A DNA stretch of 64,000 bases, taken from Gnetum montanum. Taxonomy: Eukaryota > Streptophyta > Gnetopsida > Gnetales > Gnetaceae. Of the stretch, positions 1 through 12,579 are shown in pieces. The DNA lies in contig MNCI01009293.1 in assembly GCA_015680685.1 (NCBI GenBank), positions 310,909 to 374,908 on the forward strand. Reading direction: 5' to 3'. The translations under genes were made by a program, and so were the position numbers. The notes beneath the pieces are model-generated. The model was not told the DNA's origin and did no database searches. It was given only the letters and a program-made list of their open reading frames with translations. How positions within the stretch are numbered: the stretch's first letter is position 1; the number at the start of each line of letters is the position of its first letter.

Positions 1-43
1 CATATTCATATTGTTGAGTGTAGGGGTACCTCACCACTCATCA
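1..43 (+). repeat. 3' tail of an Athila-like LTR, cut by the window edge
   Basis: The first 43 bases match the last bases of the other LTRs here (30004, 38461, 55845), including the closing CTCATCA. No primer-binding site follows, so this is the end of a 3' LTR or a solo LTR on the plus strand. The next five bases (GTCGG, 44-48) would be its target-site duplication, but the other copy lies outside the window. Confidence 0.75.
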
Positions 44-816
44 GTCGGGTAATCCTGATAATCCCAAATGAGCTATCATGGCTAGGTTTTGATGATAGCC
101 TCACTACTAACATCCTCAACAACCAAGGCACACATATCATTGAAAGGATAGGTCTTGACTATGCCTCACTGCACATCACTAGTTTATTGGTCCTTTTGTT
201 TTTGGTTTATGCCTCCAGAACATTAGAGGTGATGTCTTGGGTGATACCTCTAGCACTGGTATGTTTGGAGAATATTGGAAGTGACATCCTAGATGATGCT
301 TCACATTCCATGTGAGGCTAATAATAAATCCATGAATATGTTAATTTTATATTTTGTTTGGATACATGTTGGACTCTTGGCAAGTACACATGATAACATA
401 ATACACATATGATACTAAGTGTGATGCATGGTAGCCTCCTTATTTGTGCTGGTGATTGAAGTTAGAAAACCTTGGTTTTGGCATAGTATCATAAATGGAT
501 ATTATGGTTGTGTAGTTGTAAGTTTATTTGGATGTTTTAATGGTTCATTTGTATGCTTTTTGAGTTAACATATTTTTCAAGTCATCCATGCTTCTCGAGT
601 TAACATATTTTGCAGGTAATCCATGCTCCTCCTAATTCACATCAAATTTGTCCATGTAGTGATTAGAGATGTTGCCAAGGTTTCTCACTGAGTTCTATAC
701 TAATAACCCATTTTATTTTTAAGTTGATTTTTTGGGGAAGGGATGGACCTCATGGAGGATTTGTTATGATGATATGAGCTTGATGATATTATGTTTTAGT
801 TTAAAGCTTTAGTTAT
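44..816 (+). repeat. Probable part of the 5' LTR of chromovirus G
   Basis: From about 178 to 783 this sequence is a diverged direct copy of about 44494-45052. Shared stretches include TTTATGCCTCC, CTAATAATAAATCCATG and ATACACATATGA. Element F interrupts it at 816, and the sequence after F (10895-11276) leads straight into the chromovirus primer-binding site. The simplest reading is that 44-816 plus 10895-11276 is the 3' part of the chromovirus 5' LTR, and the copy near 44.5-45.05 kb is its 3' LTR. Bases 44-177 have no match I can see. An independent repeat family is the alternative. Confidence 0.5.
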
Positions 817-1627
817 TGATGAGCGACAAGTACCCCTACACTCAACCATACGAATCACAAGAGTTCACGCATGATCAAGTTGACTTCCATAGACCTTAAG
901 GCTTAAAGTACATTAGTTTTAAGAAGTGAAGTCTAATCATTACAATTGTTATCTTCCTAATTACACTTGTGAAATGCAAAGGTACAATTATGTGCAAATA
1001 AGGCATCTATTTTTTATCATTTTTTATGTTTTATGTTCTTGGTGCTTAAAATAAAGAAATGAGGTAATTTTTAATGGTTAATTTAATCTAACTAACTAAT
1101 TAATCTCTAACTAATCCTAACATAAGTATCTGGTTCCACTTTAGGTTACCAAATGTTAAGTGTTTCTGGAATTACCAAGCATCATGTGCATGCTCGAAGC
1201 AATTGTACTTATGTGCTTAATTAATTACTATTTAGTCTAGCTAACTTAACTTAGCTTAATTACTTAAAAGCATTAAATAATATTGCATAAAGCATTAAAT
1301 GCATAAATAAAATATTTAATCCAACTAACATGCTTCAAGGTTTATTAGAAAGCTCATCTTTATTACCACACACAGTACCATGCTTAGGTACAATAGTGCT
1401 TGAATGAAGATCCATACACTCAATAACTCCTATTGTGAGCACTTGGGAAAATATTCTAACTTTGAGGAAGAAAAATTGCAAGATCTTTGCTATGCTATGA
1501 AAAAACTTATTTCCAAACTGTGCACCCAAGCACTATATTTATAGGTTCGCACACATCCTATGACATCAAATATCCAACATTACCTCTGAGCCTTGGATAT
1601 CAAAGCTAGACAAAATACACTTCATCA
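817..1627 (-). repeat. 3' LTR of element F
   Basis: The LTR is 811 bp. Read on the minus strand it starts TGATGAAG at 1627, next to a purine tract (CATGGGGGTA), and ends at 817 with CTCATCA. A TATAAATA box lies on the minus strand near 1535-1545. It is 81 bp shorter than the 5' LTR; 42 bp of that is three missing units of the site array. Confidence 0.88.
1566..1603 (-). promoter_or_regulatory. Phased 10-bp site array, 3' LTR of element F (3 sites)
   Basis: Three 10-bp sites with exact 4-bp spacers. The outer two (minus strand TTGATATCCA and GGATATTTGA) hold a GATATC-like core. The array lies about 25 bp inside the LTR start and upstream of the TATA box, the position of a U3 enhancer. The 5' LTR of the same element has six sites in the same lattice. 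Confidence 0.75.
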
Positions 1628-3600
1628 TACCCCCATGACTAAATGAAAACTCATCCTTGAGTTAACAAAAGGAGGAAAAAGTCCCTTATAAAATATTTGG
1701 AAGGTATGGGATTATTGACTTACATGCAAACTAACTCAAATAGAACAAACAAATTCTAAGTGCCTTGAGTGTATAAATTTACAATATTTTACAAAATTGG
1801 GTGTTCATGATAATAGAATTGAACACCTTGGCCAAGACTGACATCTAGCTCCTCTAGCAACTAAAGAATGAGCGAGAAGATTCAATGATCATGAAGGGGC
1901 CACATTGCATAGTGTTGTTATTGATTCCATGGTGAAGATAGTCCAGCCTCCAGTCCATACTTCCCACTACAATCATAACAAAATCACAAATTAGTGTGCA
2001 ATGTGTAACTTATAGATTTTAGGTACCTTGTCTCATTGGTAGTTACACTTGGCTATGTTGTGATTATGGTGAATTGATTCTTTTAATAGCATTAATGAGA
2101 AGACTAAAAAATAGAGTGAAATGGATAAGAGATCCATTATAAATTTTGAAAAGCATAAATGCAATGAAATGCTTGAAGAGGATTAAGGAATTCACAAGAA
2201 CAAAAAAAAAGAGGATTTTACTAAAAAACATTATGAAGATGTGCATAATTGGATGCCATTGATGGAGCACACAAAAGGATTTAATTGTGAGAATGCTTAA
2301 GGATAAAGAATTTAACTAACCTAACCAAAAGGTATGTAAGTGGATCCTCCTCAAAGCAAACACATGCCCTATATTACCCTTACATATCCTCAAACCAAGG
2401 AGTCCATGGGCTCCATGGGTGATTAATGGTTACAGAAAGTTAAGTATGAAAACTCACAAGAAACTACCTAAGAATTTTGACACATCAAATCAAGACATCG
2501 AACAAGGACATGAACACCAATAGTGAGGTGAGACATGGAAAACATAGGTGGATGAGAGAGAGAAAGTGGAATGGAATTTTCAATTAAGGTCACATGAAGT
2601 CACTTGTGAATTTTGTCGTTAAATGACCTAATAAAATCCATCCTTAGTCTAGACCAAAACCAACCACATTCAATGACTTTGCATTACCACTTTAAGACCA
2701 GTCTACCCCCTTGAGACACAAGATTACTCACACAGAACAACCACCATTCCTTATTTAAGAAGAAAAGAGAAGTAAGAAGTGAGAAAGGGCCTTAGTTAGA
2801 TGCAACTTTTAGGCATGGGTAACATGTCTTTCTAGTCCCATAACTAGTGCTTATAACCTATTTATTTTTTCTACGAGGCATGCTTTGAACTCCATCACTT
2901 TTATTTTTATTTTTGTTTTTGTTTTTTTTTTTTAATAGGAACCACACCATGTGAAGACTTATTCAATTTCCTATTATTGATCAACATAGAATGGTAAGAA
3001 ATCCATGAAAACACTCATGCATCCAAGTAAGTAGAAGAGTATAAAGAGTATTGAGTCCCCTTGAAGTTACACCCTATTCAAACCTTTGAATCCTTTCCAA
3101 GTCTAAAAACTACCAAGGTCACAAGTTCATTAAAGTTTTATTAATGAAAAGGGACCTCACACTTCTAGAACTGAAAACACCATAAAGTTTGTGGGATGGG
3201 TGGATGACACAGACTCACTGCCTATTTCATGAAAAAGAAATCATGCCTTAGTTATTAGTAACAAAATTCAAAGCTAGAATCCAGACACAAATAATTAAAT
3301 AGCACATGCCCATATTAAGCAAACCGCATTGTACCCAATTAGCAATAAGGCACATTATTATTAGAACATAACACAAAAATCACACCAAAATAAAGAAAAA
3401 TATACAAGAAATTATAAAACATTCAAGACAAATAAAATGTACTAATGATGTTGTAAAAGAAAAATTAATAAAGTAAAAACAAAAAGGTGTAAGATAAAGA
3501 ACACATAAAACAAAAATTTGTAAAAATATCAAGGTGTAAAACAAAAAGATAAAAACCTAAAGATTCACTTATATAATTAGCATGGATGGACATCTCCCCC
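1628..3600 (-). other. 3' non-coding region of element F
   Basis: This lies between the integrase end and the 3' LTR and has no long open frame. It starts with a purine tract near 3590 (minus strand GTGGGGGAGATG) shared with A, B and C. It also holds the conserved A-rich hairpin and short frame (2806-2950) and a block shared with the other elements. Confidence 0.7.
2806..2950 (-). other. Conserved A-rich-loop hairpin and short frame, element F copy
   Basis: On the minus strand, GTGTGGTTCCTATT is followed by about 45 bases of A-rich sequence, then a diverged right arm and an ATG at 2895. The frame reads MEFKACLVEKINRL, a TAA stop, then ALVMGLERHVTHA. This matches the frames in B (27904) and C (62965), where the stop position is Gln. 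The left arm no longer pairs fully with the right arm. Confidence 0.6.
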
Positions 3601-6600
3601 ACAACTAAGTTGAAAGGAGGTGATTCAAAAGATTGAGCATGGTTGTCCATCTAATGAGATGTTTATTGCACTAGCTTGCTTAGGCTTGAGGAAAGGTTTG
3701 ATTTGTTGCATCTTGACTAGTTGTTTCTTATTTGGGCTCTTAGGTTTGTAGATTATCATGATCCTAGAAGAAAAAGTTTTAAAAATAATATAAGGAACTT
3801 CTCACAATGTTTGAAACTTGGTTCATTATGGCATATGTGTGGGTTTTTGGTAGATGACCTTATCTCCTGGTTGAAATTTGACTTTTCTAATTCTAAGGTC
3901 ATGACACTTTTTGTTGAATGCCTTGTGCGACTCATTAGATGATAAGGCCACCAATTGATTTTTTTCTAGTAGGTTCAGATTCATTAATCTTCTTTTTGTG
4001 CTAGACTTAAGTCAAGGCTAAGGTCACAAGCTATTGAAAGTGTATGAAGCTCAAATTGAATAGGAAGAGTTGGTAGTTTTCCATACACTAGCTCATGGGA
4101 GAGTAGCCTATAGGGAGCTTCCAGGTGGAGCGGTAGGCCCAGAGGGCATCATTGAGTTTCATGCTCTAGTACCTCCTATATCTACTAACTATTCTTATTA
4201 AGATGTTATTGATTTCCCTATTTGTAACCTCAACTTGACCATTTTCTTAGGGATGATAAGGTGTTATTAATTTATGCTTAAGCCCTAATCATTGCATAAG
4301 CTTCCAAAAGGTAGTGCCTATAAAGTGGATTCCATTATTAGAAATTAATGCATGTGACACACCAAACCTATTTACAACATTTTGTTATACAAACCAAGTT
4401 TTCATAGAAGATGTACAGTTGGTGATGGCTATTGCTTCTACCCATTTCGTACAATAGTCAATAGTGACTATGATGTATGCCTTTCCATTTGACATGGGTG
4501 TGATGGGACCCATAAAGTCAATGCCCCAGATGTTGAAGGGTTCTAATTGTTGAATCCACTATTGAGTTCCCTCCATTCAAGTAGTCATTTCACCATTGCA
4601 TTAACAATGCTCACAAGAGCTGACAAATTGGTGAGCATCCCTAAAAAGTGTTGGCTAGTAATATCCTACCATCAAGATCTTAATGGTTGTACATCTCCCA
4701 TCATAGTGGCCTCCACAAGGACACTCATGAGCATCCTAGAGAACACATAGTTGATTAGCATTAGGGATACACAAATGAACTAGGCCATTGGTTCACACCT
4801 TCTAGAGATGCCCATTGATCTCCATGAAGCATTTCACCTAGTCAAGAAACTATTGTTTCTTCTAGTATTTTATCTCTTATGGCATCTCTTAAGTGAGAAG
4901 ATAGGTGAGAATGCCATCATACCATTTAGGCTTAATGGGAAATTATTTAGTTATAGCCTCGGTAAGATAAGTTCATCAAGAAACTAATCAAATAGTAGGT
5001 TTTCCTCCTCTTTGTTATTCCATCTCAATTGAGACTAGTGGTCAATGACTACATTCTTAGTTCCCTTTCGATCTACCATTGTAAGATCAAACTCTTGCAA
5101 GTTCACCAATCACTGTATGACACGGGGGCTCACCATTGACTTATTCATCAAGAAGTAAATTGCACTATGATCCATGTGCATAAACACTTTGTACCCAAGC
5201 ACATAGTGCATGAACTTTTCCAAAGCAAACACCACTACCATCAATTATTTTTCTATGGTGGTGTAGTTCAGCTATGCACCCACAATGCTTCAACTTATGT
5301 AGTGGATGTAATATGGATGTTTTTTGTCATCTAATAGCATAATCATAGCCCCCAAGGCATAATTTAATATGTCCATTATGATGTGTAATGGTCTGGACTA
5401 GTCTAGCGCTTATAGAATTAGTATTTCTATGAGTTTTCTTTTCAACTATTGGAATGCATATTCACATTCCTTGGTCTAAATAAATGAAGCATCTATCTTT
5501 GTTAGCTTGACCAATGATTTTACCATAGTAGAGAAATTCTCTATGAATTGTCAGTAAAAGCTAGTGTGTCCAAGGAATGACCAGACATCTTTTATAGTTT
5601 ATTGTTGATAGTAATTCCTTTGATGATCCTAATCTTTTCAAGGTTGGCTTTAATTCCTACTTGTGAAATTTTGTGCCCTAACACAATGCTGTCCTAGACC
5701 ATCATATGGCTCTTCTACCAATTGAGCTGAAGTTTGATCTCCATACATCTTTTAAAAACTTACTCAAGATGGTTTAGGATTTGCTCAAATGTAGCCCCAT
5801 AGGTGGAGAAGTCATCCATAAAGACTTCCACCTTGCTACTAATCTACTACTAAAAAATACCCAAGGCTAGATGTTGGAATGTGTCAAGGGCATTGCACAA
5901 GTTTAAAGGCATATTTTAATATGCAAAAGTCCCCCATGAACTTGTGAATGTTGTTTTGGCCTAATCCTCTAGTGCAATCTAGATTTGGTTCTAACCACTA
6001 TAACCATCCAGAAAACTGTAATAAAATTATCTAGAAATGGTGTCCAACACTTGATCCACAAATGCCAATGGAAACTGATCTTTAAATGTTACCATATTCA
6101 ACAACCAAAAGTCGATGTAGATCCATCACTTGACACCTTTCTTTGGCACAATCACTAGTGGGCTAATCCACTCACTATCCACAATGGAATAGATAAACCT
6201 CACCTTGAGGAGTTGTTCAATTTCTTCTTTGATGATTTGCTTCAATTTGGGGTTCAACTACCGCTATGGCTATCTACTTGCCTTCATGGTTGGATCAATG
6301 TAGATACATTGTTAGCATATCCTAGGATTAATCCTTGTGATTTTGGGATATGATCAAGCAAAGGTTGTTGGCCATCTGTTGACCACATTCAGCAACATCT
6401 TCTTTTGTTTAGGAGCAAGATTTGCATTGATTATTACCATATTTCCATTTTTTAAGAATGCATATTCCATGCCAACAGGTAGAATTTCCAACTCAAGGGG
6501 CTCTTGTTTAAAATTTTTAAGAATTTCCAACTCTTCCTAATTAGTATCATCAATTCGTCAATGGAGAGTTGGTGATGAACTTGCTCCAGTTCATCCATGC

Positions 6601-7300
6601 CTTCCAAATAGGCAAATGTTAGGCTCTTAACAAGTTTCATGCATACTATGCTACTTCCAAGGTCAGCTGTCAGCCACTGGGTGCCCTCTTGCTTTGTGGC
6701 TACCACATACATGCACTTTTGAATTTTAGATATATTAGCATACTAACTACATGCTTTGATAGATACACTATTAATGGCCCATAGTTTCTACACATAGTTG
6801 CACCCTGTGTCACTATATGTGATGCATGGAACTTTCTTCCTCTTGATCTTCCCAAATGCATTCTCTTTAGAGATTTTGAGGGAAATATCTCAAATCCCCA
6901 ATCATGCATCAACAATGCTAAGCCAAGCCCTTCGCATGATGATTGGGAAGTCCCCCTTGAAATTTTCCACTAGGATCACTAGGAAATTAGTTAGGTAGGA
7001 CCATCCACAAACTGTAGTTACAATGTCCTCCAACAATCCCAAGGGAACAATGATGGACTGATCAGCTAACTCATGTCAAATGTTGCTCTTCTTGAGTGAA
7101 GGTAGGTTCTAGGCTTTATACATCTCATGGAAAATCATATTAATACCAAAACCTGAATCTACAAGAGCATTGCAAGGCTCTTTTCCAATGATTTAAAGGG
7201 AAATAAGGGAACTTACAAGATCAAATAGTTTCCTGAGATGGTGGCCAACCTTTATCCAATTGGTTACCACATGTGTTAACATAATGGTATGCACTTTAGG
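3600..7300 (-). pseudogene. Decayed pol of element F (protease, RT, RNase H, integrase)
   Basis: Read on the minus strand, the order is protease (about 7300-6800; ALVDSGFG near 7150), a linker, reverse transcriptase from about 6260 (KLNPKLKQIIKEEIEQLL) with VEVFMDDFSTYG at 5802-5830, RNase H (about 5420-5080) and integrase (about 4900-3650). The integrase has [10 protein letters not shown] near 4515 and an intact ENGQVEVTNREI box near 4225. Key catalytic residues survive, but stops and frameshifts break the frame throughout. Residue patterns (FMDDFS, LNW.KSH, LGHKIS) are those of the Athila/Tat branch. It is dead as a protein, although its catalytic codons are less changed than those of A and B. 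Confidence 0.88.
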
Positions 7301-7899
7301 AGGTGTTTGGCTTGAAGGGGACTTGAATGGATTAGATGGAGAGGATGATAGAGAAACAAGGTTGCTATTCATCAATGTATGCGATGGTTTAGTTGGGTTA
7401 TTGATTTGGAAGAAATGCCATTTTTGTGATCTAGTTTCCAAATCACTCAGCTAAAGAGCTAACTATAAGTTAATAGCCCTCATTACATTGTGTTATTATA
7501 GCTAAGGTGGAATTTCTCTCTACATTAACAAAGTAGGTGGCAACTAGGTTGAGGGTGGAGGGACATATGCAAAAGCATGAAAAAGGTAATATGGATATCG
7601 GGCTTCCCCTCTAGTAGATAGAGAATGAGTTCTATAATACTCTAGAGGGTAGTAGTAATGTCGAAATGTGGCATGATTGGAAGATTTATGTGGAGAAATT
7701 GGTTATGGATCTGGTTGCCAGTAAGGATATTACTACCTTGGTGATGGCTTCCCCTGTGACTATGGGTGTTGCCACTACTGGTACTACTCATACAATTGTT
7801 TTGGAGCACCACTTAGATAGTAGGTTTGTTGTTACTGGAACTACCTACGATTTCCTTAAGGATAAGATGATTTTCTAGGTGCTACCTTCTCACCAGTCT

Positions 7900-9750
7900 A
7901 GGATTCAAAGTGTGCATCCTAGACTCCTACAAGTGTGACATGACAAGGCAACATCCTTTAGGATGTTCGTATTGGTAGATTTTACACCCACCATCATCAT
8001 TTGATTCTATCTCCACAAATTCTTCTACTACAATAGCTTTGCCCTTACCCCTTTGGTAGGCACATTCAACTTCTCTCCACCTCCTACGATCACAATCACT
8101 ACTCTACTCCCTTGATTCTTCTATAATTTTTAGAGTAGTTTGGAACTTTTCATCTAACAAATCCCACATTTTATCTACCTTAGCTAAAATTTCAAACATA
8201 GATTTTTGGATCAGCAAGGTCTTTCATTTCACCACCTCATTAAGTGGTGACTCCTCCTCACTGTCACAAAATCAAACCTCCCTCTTTCTAATGGAAGGAT
8301 CCCTATTATATTCTTCTACATTTCTTGTTTTCTCAACTCACCTGCTTCCTTTGTAACCTAGTCAATTACCCTTTGAATTTGATGTGCTTTTAGTTCTAAT
8401 AGTCACCCTTGGGAATAGACTCCAAGAGTTCTTCTTATTTTTGATTGGAACCCATCTATAATATGGCAAAGTTGCTCTTGCTAAGAATAACCATGGCTAC
8501 CATGTCTATGTAACAAAGAATAGTATCGGGCCATGGCTGCATCTAAGGGTTCATGTATCCCTTGTTTCCATCCTTGGATTTGCCTTCTCAAGTTGGACAC
8601 TCAAGAGTAAGTTTGATATTTTTCATTGAATAGTTCAAGAATTGTACTCCACCATTTGATGGATTCTAGTTCTAGGGACTAGTACCAACTCTTTGATTCT
8701 TTAATGAGTGTCCTTAGAAACATCTTAAGCTTTTGCCAATCATTCTTCACATTTTGCAAGGCACATGCATTGTGAAAGGCCTAAAGATGATTCTACAAAT
8801 CTAAGTTATATCCCCCTTTGAACTTGGGGATATTGTTCAAGTCTAGCCTCTTGATTCAACTATCCTTTACATGCCTTATAGGAATTCTCATAACCTCTAT
8901 AATGTTTAGCATGTTTTGAGTGGCAAGCAAAGACTCATCATAACCATGGCCTCTATGATGGCCATGATGCCTATGATGTCCTTTGCTACCCCTACTTTTG
9001 TGATGATGGGCCATCCTTGAATGCCCATGCTCCTAATCTTGACTTGCCTAATGGGCCCTATGATCATTTTGGTCCCATTGGTCACCTCCATCATGATCAT
9101 GCCCTTTGCAGTTACGTTCAAAGCTAGAAGAGGAAGAAGATAATGATGAAGGTGAAGTAGAAGGAGGACTAGCACCACCATAGTGCTTGCTACCCCCTCT
9201 TCAGTGGTCACAAACATGATCATGATCATTAGGCTTATCCTCATCCTCACCATAACACTCCTTCCTTGATCCCTTTTGATCATGGGATCCAATCTTGCCA
9301 GAGCTAAGATTATGGATAGTAGACTGCAAGTTCTAGTTTTGGCCTTCTTGGCCAAAGTCAAAGAGAGGAATGTCATTGAATAGAGAGCCCTAATAGAAGA
9401 AGCCCTCACCATCTCTTTTTTACAACAAGAATGAGGAGTCATCAGACTATTTTCCCTTTGCACTTTCATAACACTTTTCTTGTTGTTGATCCCTTCTACA
9501 TTGTGCATCTGTGGGATGGTGCTCCCTAGCATTACTATCCTACACAACATATTTAGAATGAATTACCTATCAACCCAACCTCATAAGAGTGTGTTGGAAC
9601 ATCACAACAATGAATTGATTAGGTGGCAACACAATGTTTTCCTCTAGGTCCCTCCATCACATCTATTCATCCTAGTGTAGGATGAAGGTGAAGTTGGGCA
9701 CATGCTCATTAGGATGAGCATATACCACCCCGTATTGGTGGGGCACTTGC
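7900..9750 (-). pseudogene. Decayed gag of element F
   Basis: The N-terminal block on the minus strand (about 9745-9620) reads VPNFTFILH, as in the gag of A (30258) and C (55990). A central Asp/His/Arg-rich part (about 9300-8900) and the gag core (about 8900-8280) follow. A degenerate zinc knuckle lies at 7936-7974, where the second Cys has become Tyr (CKIYQYEHPKGCC). Stops occur throughout. Gag would form the particle shell. Confidence 0.75.
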
Positions 9751-9978
9751 TAATTCATTTATGCTATTCTTTGCCAATTGGATGTTTGCTCAAAATTAGA
9801 TGGAGAATCACTCTTGTGATAAGAAGAAGATAATAGAGGATTAGAAAAAATAAAACTCAGTGTACTTTATTATAATTATTTTTTTTATTTTGGTGTATGA
9901 TGTGACCTTAGGGTTTGTTCCAATGATGTTAAATGGTTTTCACTAAGTTCCTAGATAGTGCACATATCAAACAAAAGG

Positions 9979-9996
9979 TGCCTAGCAACAAAGCCA
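9979..9996 (-). other. Primer-binding site of element F (tRNA-Asp type)
   Basis: On the minus strand it reads TGGCTTTGTTGCTAGGCA, directly after the LTR end and one base. It is a mutated complement of the 3' end of plant tRNA-Asp (TGGCGCCGTTGCCGGGGA). Confidence 0.75.
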
Positions 9997-9997
9997 A

Positions 9998-10889
9998 TGA
10001 TGAGTGGCAAATACCCCTATGCTCAACCATACAAATCACAAGCATTCATGTGTGATCTGCTTGAATTTCATAGACCTTAAGTCCTAAAGTACACTAGTTC
10101 TAGGAAGTGAAATCTAATCATTAAATCAATGTCTTCCCAGTTACACTTGTGAAATGCAAAGGTATGGTTAAGTGCAGCTGAGGCATCTAATTTTTATCAT
10201 TTTTTATGTTTAATGTTCTTAGTGCTTAAGATAAATAAATGAAGTAATTTTTAATGGCTAATTTAATCTAACTAACTAATCAATCTCTAACTAATCCTAA
10301 CATAAGTATCTAGTCCCACTTTTCATATACATCTTAAACACATATAATGCTACTAGGTTACCAAATGTTAAGTGTTGTTGGGATTACAAAGTTTCATACA
10401 CATGTTGGAAGTGGTTGTACTTATGTGCTTAATTAATTTCTATTTAGCCTAGCTAACTTAACAAAGCTTAATTTATCTTAATTAGTTAAAATCATTAAAT
10501 AAAATTCAATAAAAAATTAAATGCATAAATAAAATATTTATTCTAGCCAAAGTGCTATAAGGTTTATTAGAAAGTTCATCTTTATTGCTACACACACTAC
10601 CATGCTCAAGTACAACAATGCTCAAATAAAGATTCATACACTCAATGACTCTTGCTGTGGGCACTTGGGAAAATATTCTAACTCAATAGAAGAAAAACTT
10701 CAAGAACTCTACTATGCTATGAAAAAAATTCTCCAAATCATGTGCCTAAGCACTATATTTATAGGCTAACACATATCCTACAACATCAAATATCTTACAT
10801 CACCTCTAAGCCTCTAATATCAGGTATTTGATATTAGGGCTCCGATATCAAATATCAGATATTAAAGCTAGACAAAATGCACTTTATCA
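9998..10889 (-). repeat. 5' LTR of element F
   Basis: The LTR is 892 bp on the minus strand, starting TGATAAAG at 10889 and ending CTCATCA at 9998. It carries a U3 site array (10786-10865) and a TATAAATA box on the minus strand near 10750-10765. Confidence 0.9.
10786..10865 (-). promoter_or_regulatory. Phased 10-bp site array, 5' LTR of element F (6 sites)
   Basis: Six 10-bp sites with five exact 4-bp spacers fill 80 bp. Read on the minus strand the sites are TTAATATCTG, TTGATATCGG, CTAATATCAA, CTGATATTAG, TTAGAGGTGA and AGATATTTGA. Five of six have a GATAT/ATATC core; the fifth is eroded. The array lies just upstream of the LTR TATA box. Confidence 0.8.
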
Positions 10890-10894
10890 GCTAT

Positions 10895-11276
10895 TATATT
10901 TTGGCATTTTTATCACTGTAGTATACATTAATTCCTTTTTTCCATTTATGGATTTATAGATCATGTATGATTTAGACTTATGACATTATATCATTCATGT
11001 ATATTATGGGATTCAATTTTGTAGTTTATTCTATTCTATTTCTTTTCCATCATTTTTTATATTATATTTAAATCATCTTATATTCATGTATTTCTTTCTT
11101 CCACTATTGGCTTTCTCTTCTCTTCTTTTTGGGTTCATGGATTTATGCTATGTTCCTTTGTTTCCTTTGCTATGTAGTTCTTTCATTCATGACTCTTTCC
11201 ATGATCGTTAGCTTCATTAGGGATTCTATCCAACATAAAACTCTTCAACCTAAGGCATGGAAGGGAGAGTATTACA
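10895..11276 (+). repeat. 3' end of the 5' LTR of chromovirus G
   Basis: This AT-rich sequence lies between the element F insertion and the chromovirus primer site. It ends GAGTATTACA at 11276, three bases before the primer site. Its upstream continuation is interrupted by element F and probably resumes at 816 and below. No matching copy was found in the 3' LTR region. Confidence 0.6.
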
Positions 11277-11279
11277 AGG

Positions 11280-11300
11280 TGGTATTAAATCATAGGTTTT
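11280..11300 (+). other. Primer-binding site of chromovirus G (initiator-Met tRNA type)
   Basis: TGGTATTAAATCATAGG is a mutated form of the TGGTATCAGAGC-type site, complementary to initiator methionine tRNA, used by plant chromoviruses. It is 3 bases after the LTR end and about 40 bases before the gag ATG at 11338. Confidence 0.65.
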
Positions 11301-11337
11301 TATTGATTTCCATTTTTTTTCATTTTTATGTCCAATA

Positions 11338-12560
11338 ATGGAAGGTGCTAGAAGCAGATTTGGTCATGCTAGAAGGATAGATGTTTGGCCTAGCAACCCA
11401 ACACCAACACCTAATCCCAGTCTTAGTCAAATGGAGGAACCATTAGTAGATTTGCAAGATGAAGCTCACTCCAATTTCTACTCTAATACAAGAGGAGAAG
11501 ATCAACCAAGTATATATAAACCACTATCTCTTTCAGTTCCTCCATCAACATATAGAGAAGAACCCTAGTTCATTGTCAATGCATGATGCTTTAGGAAGTG
11601 CTGATAGTGGTGGATGAAAAATTGAAAGAAATTTATTGAATAGTTCTATAAGCTATAAATCCATACCTTCCAAGGTGAGGAGGCCCCTACATTTTCCATT
11701 GAATGGCTTGAGGAGATCCTTAAAATCTTTAAGTTGATGGGTTGTTCTCCTACACAACAAACCTAGTTAGCCACTCACTAGTTTCATAGGGTTGCTAGAC
11801 ATAGGTAGACTACCCAGGAGGAGGCTCTTCAATGGGAAGAATGTGATATTCATTAAAGTGATTTTCTTAATGCTTTCAATGCTCATTACATTCCTTCAAA
11901 GTTAATGGAGGTGAAGGTTAAGGAGTTCTATCATCTCTACCAAGGAAATCATACTATGACACAATACAATTGCAAGTTCTTAGAGTTGAGTATGTAAGTG
12001 TCTCACATACATTTGAATGAGCTATCCAAGGCTAACCATTTTATCTGTTATCTTTGCATGTCCACTAAGGATCATTTGCTCTTTCTAAATCTTTAGACAT
12101 ATGAGGATGCATAATTCCATGCATTAGACTTGGAGCACAATTAGTTGGTAGAGGTAGCATGACAAGATCATTATCAAAAGAGGGGACAAACTTCTTCTAG
12201 GAAATCTAGTAGGTCCAAGTAAACCCAAAGTTTCAATTTGGATGGTTAGTAGAAACAATAGCCAAGATCTTAGTAGTAGGCAACAAGTGGTGGGACCACT
12301 CATGGATCCATTACTTGCTATGCTTGCAGGAAGTTTGAACATGTTTGAAAAGACTATTTCAACTACTACAACTATGATCAACCAAGTCATAAGAGTTTCA
12401 ATTGCTCAAAGAATTCAAGTGGTGGAGGCTATCAATAGGATGGTAAACCTACTAATGGCTAGGACACTACTAGGATGCATGCTCATGTGTACACTCAAAT
12501 ACATCAACTAGTTAAGACTCAACCCAACACTGTGATGGAGACTAGAGGTACAATTTCTAA
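11338..12560 (+). pseudogene. Decayed gag of chromovirus G
   Basis: An ATG at 11338 opens 76 codons before the first stop. The frame then continues with many stops: a gag core at about 11660-12050 (SIEWLEEILKIFKLMGC, then MEVKVKEFYHLYQGN) and a zinc knuckle at 12316-12357. The knuckle reads CYACRKFEHV, a stop, then KDY, so the last Cys of the CX2CX4HX4C pattern is Tyr. The core resembles plant retrotransposon gag of the Tekay/Del group. Gag would form the particle and bind the RNA; this copy cannot be made as one protein. Confidence 0.75.
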
Positions 12561-12579
12561 TCTAGCAATTTTGATTCTT

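Larger units (their letters stand above)
817..10889 (-). mobile_element. Element F: complete but decayed Athila-like Ty3/gypsy retrotransposon
   Basis: This is a minus-strand element of about 10.1 kb with two LTRs (9998-10889 upstream, 817-1627 downstream). It has a tRNA-Asp-type primer site, gag, protease, reverse transcriptase, RNase H and integrase in the usual Ty3/gypsy order, and a 2-kb non-coding 3' region. Flanks GTTAT (812-816) and GCTAT (10890-10894) are a target-site duplication with one mismatch. Unlike A and B, it keeps the reverse transcriptase FMDDFS box (about 5802-5824), a DSG protease motif (7151-7159) and the integrase Glu (about 4225). Many stops and frameshifts rule out protein production. 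It sits inside the inferred 5' LTR of chromovirus G. Confidence 0.9.

Noticed and set aside
8906-9550. Minus-strand open frame of 214 codons in element F
   Set aside because: It is an off-frame reading of the Asp/His/Arg-rich gag linker; the Met/Ile/Leu-rich peptide comes from shifting those repeats. The same effect gives shorter frames at 30754-31068 and 56030-56569.
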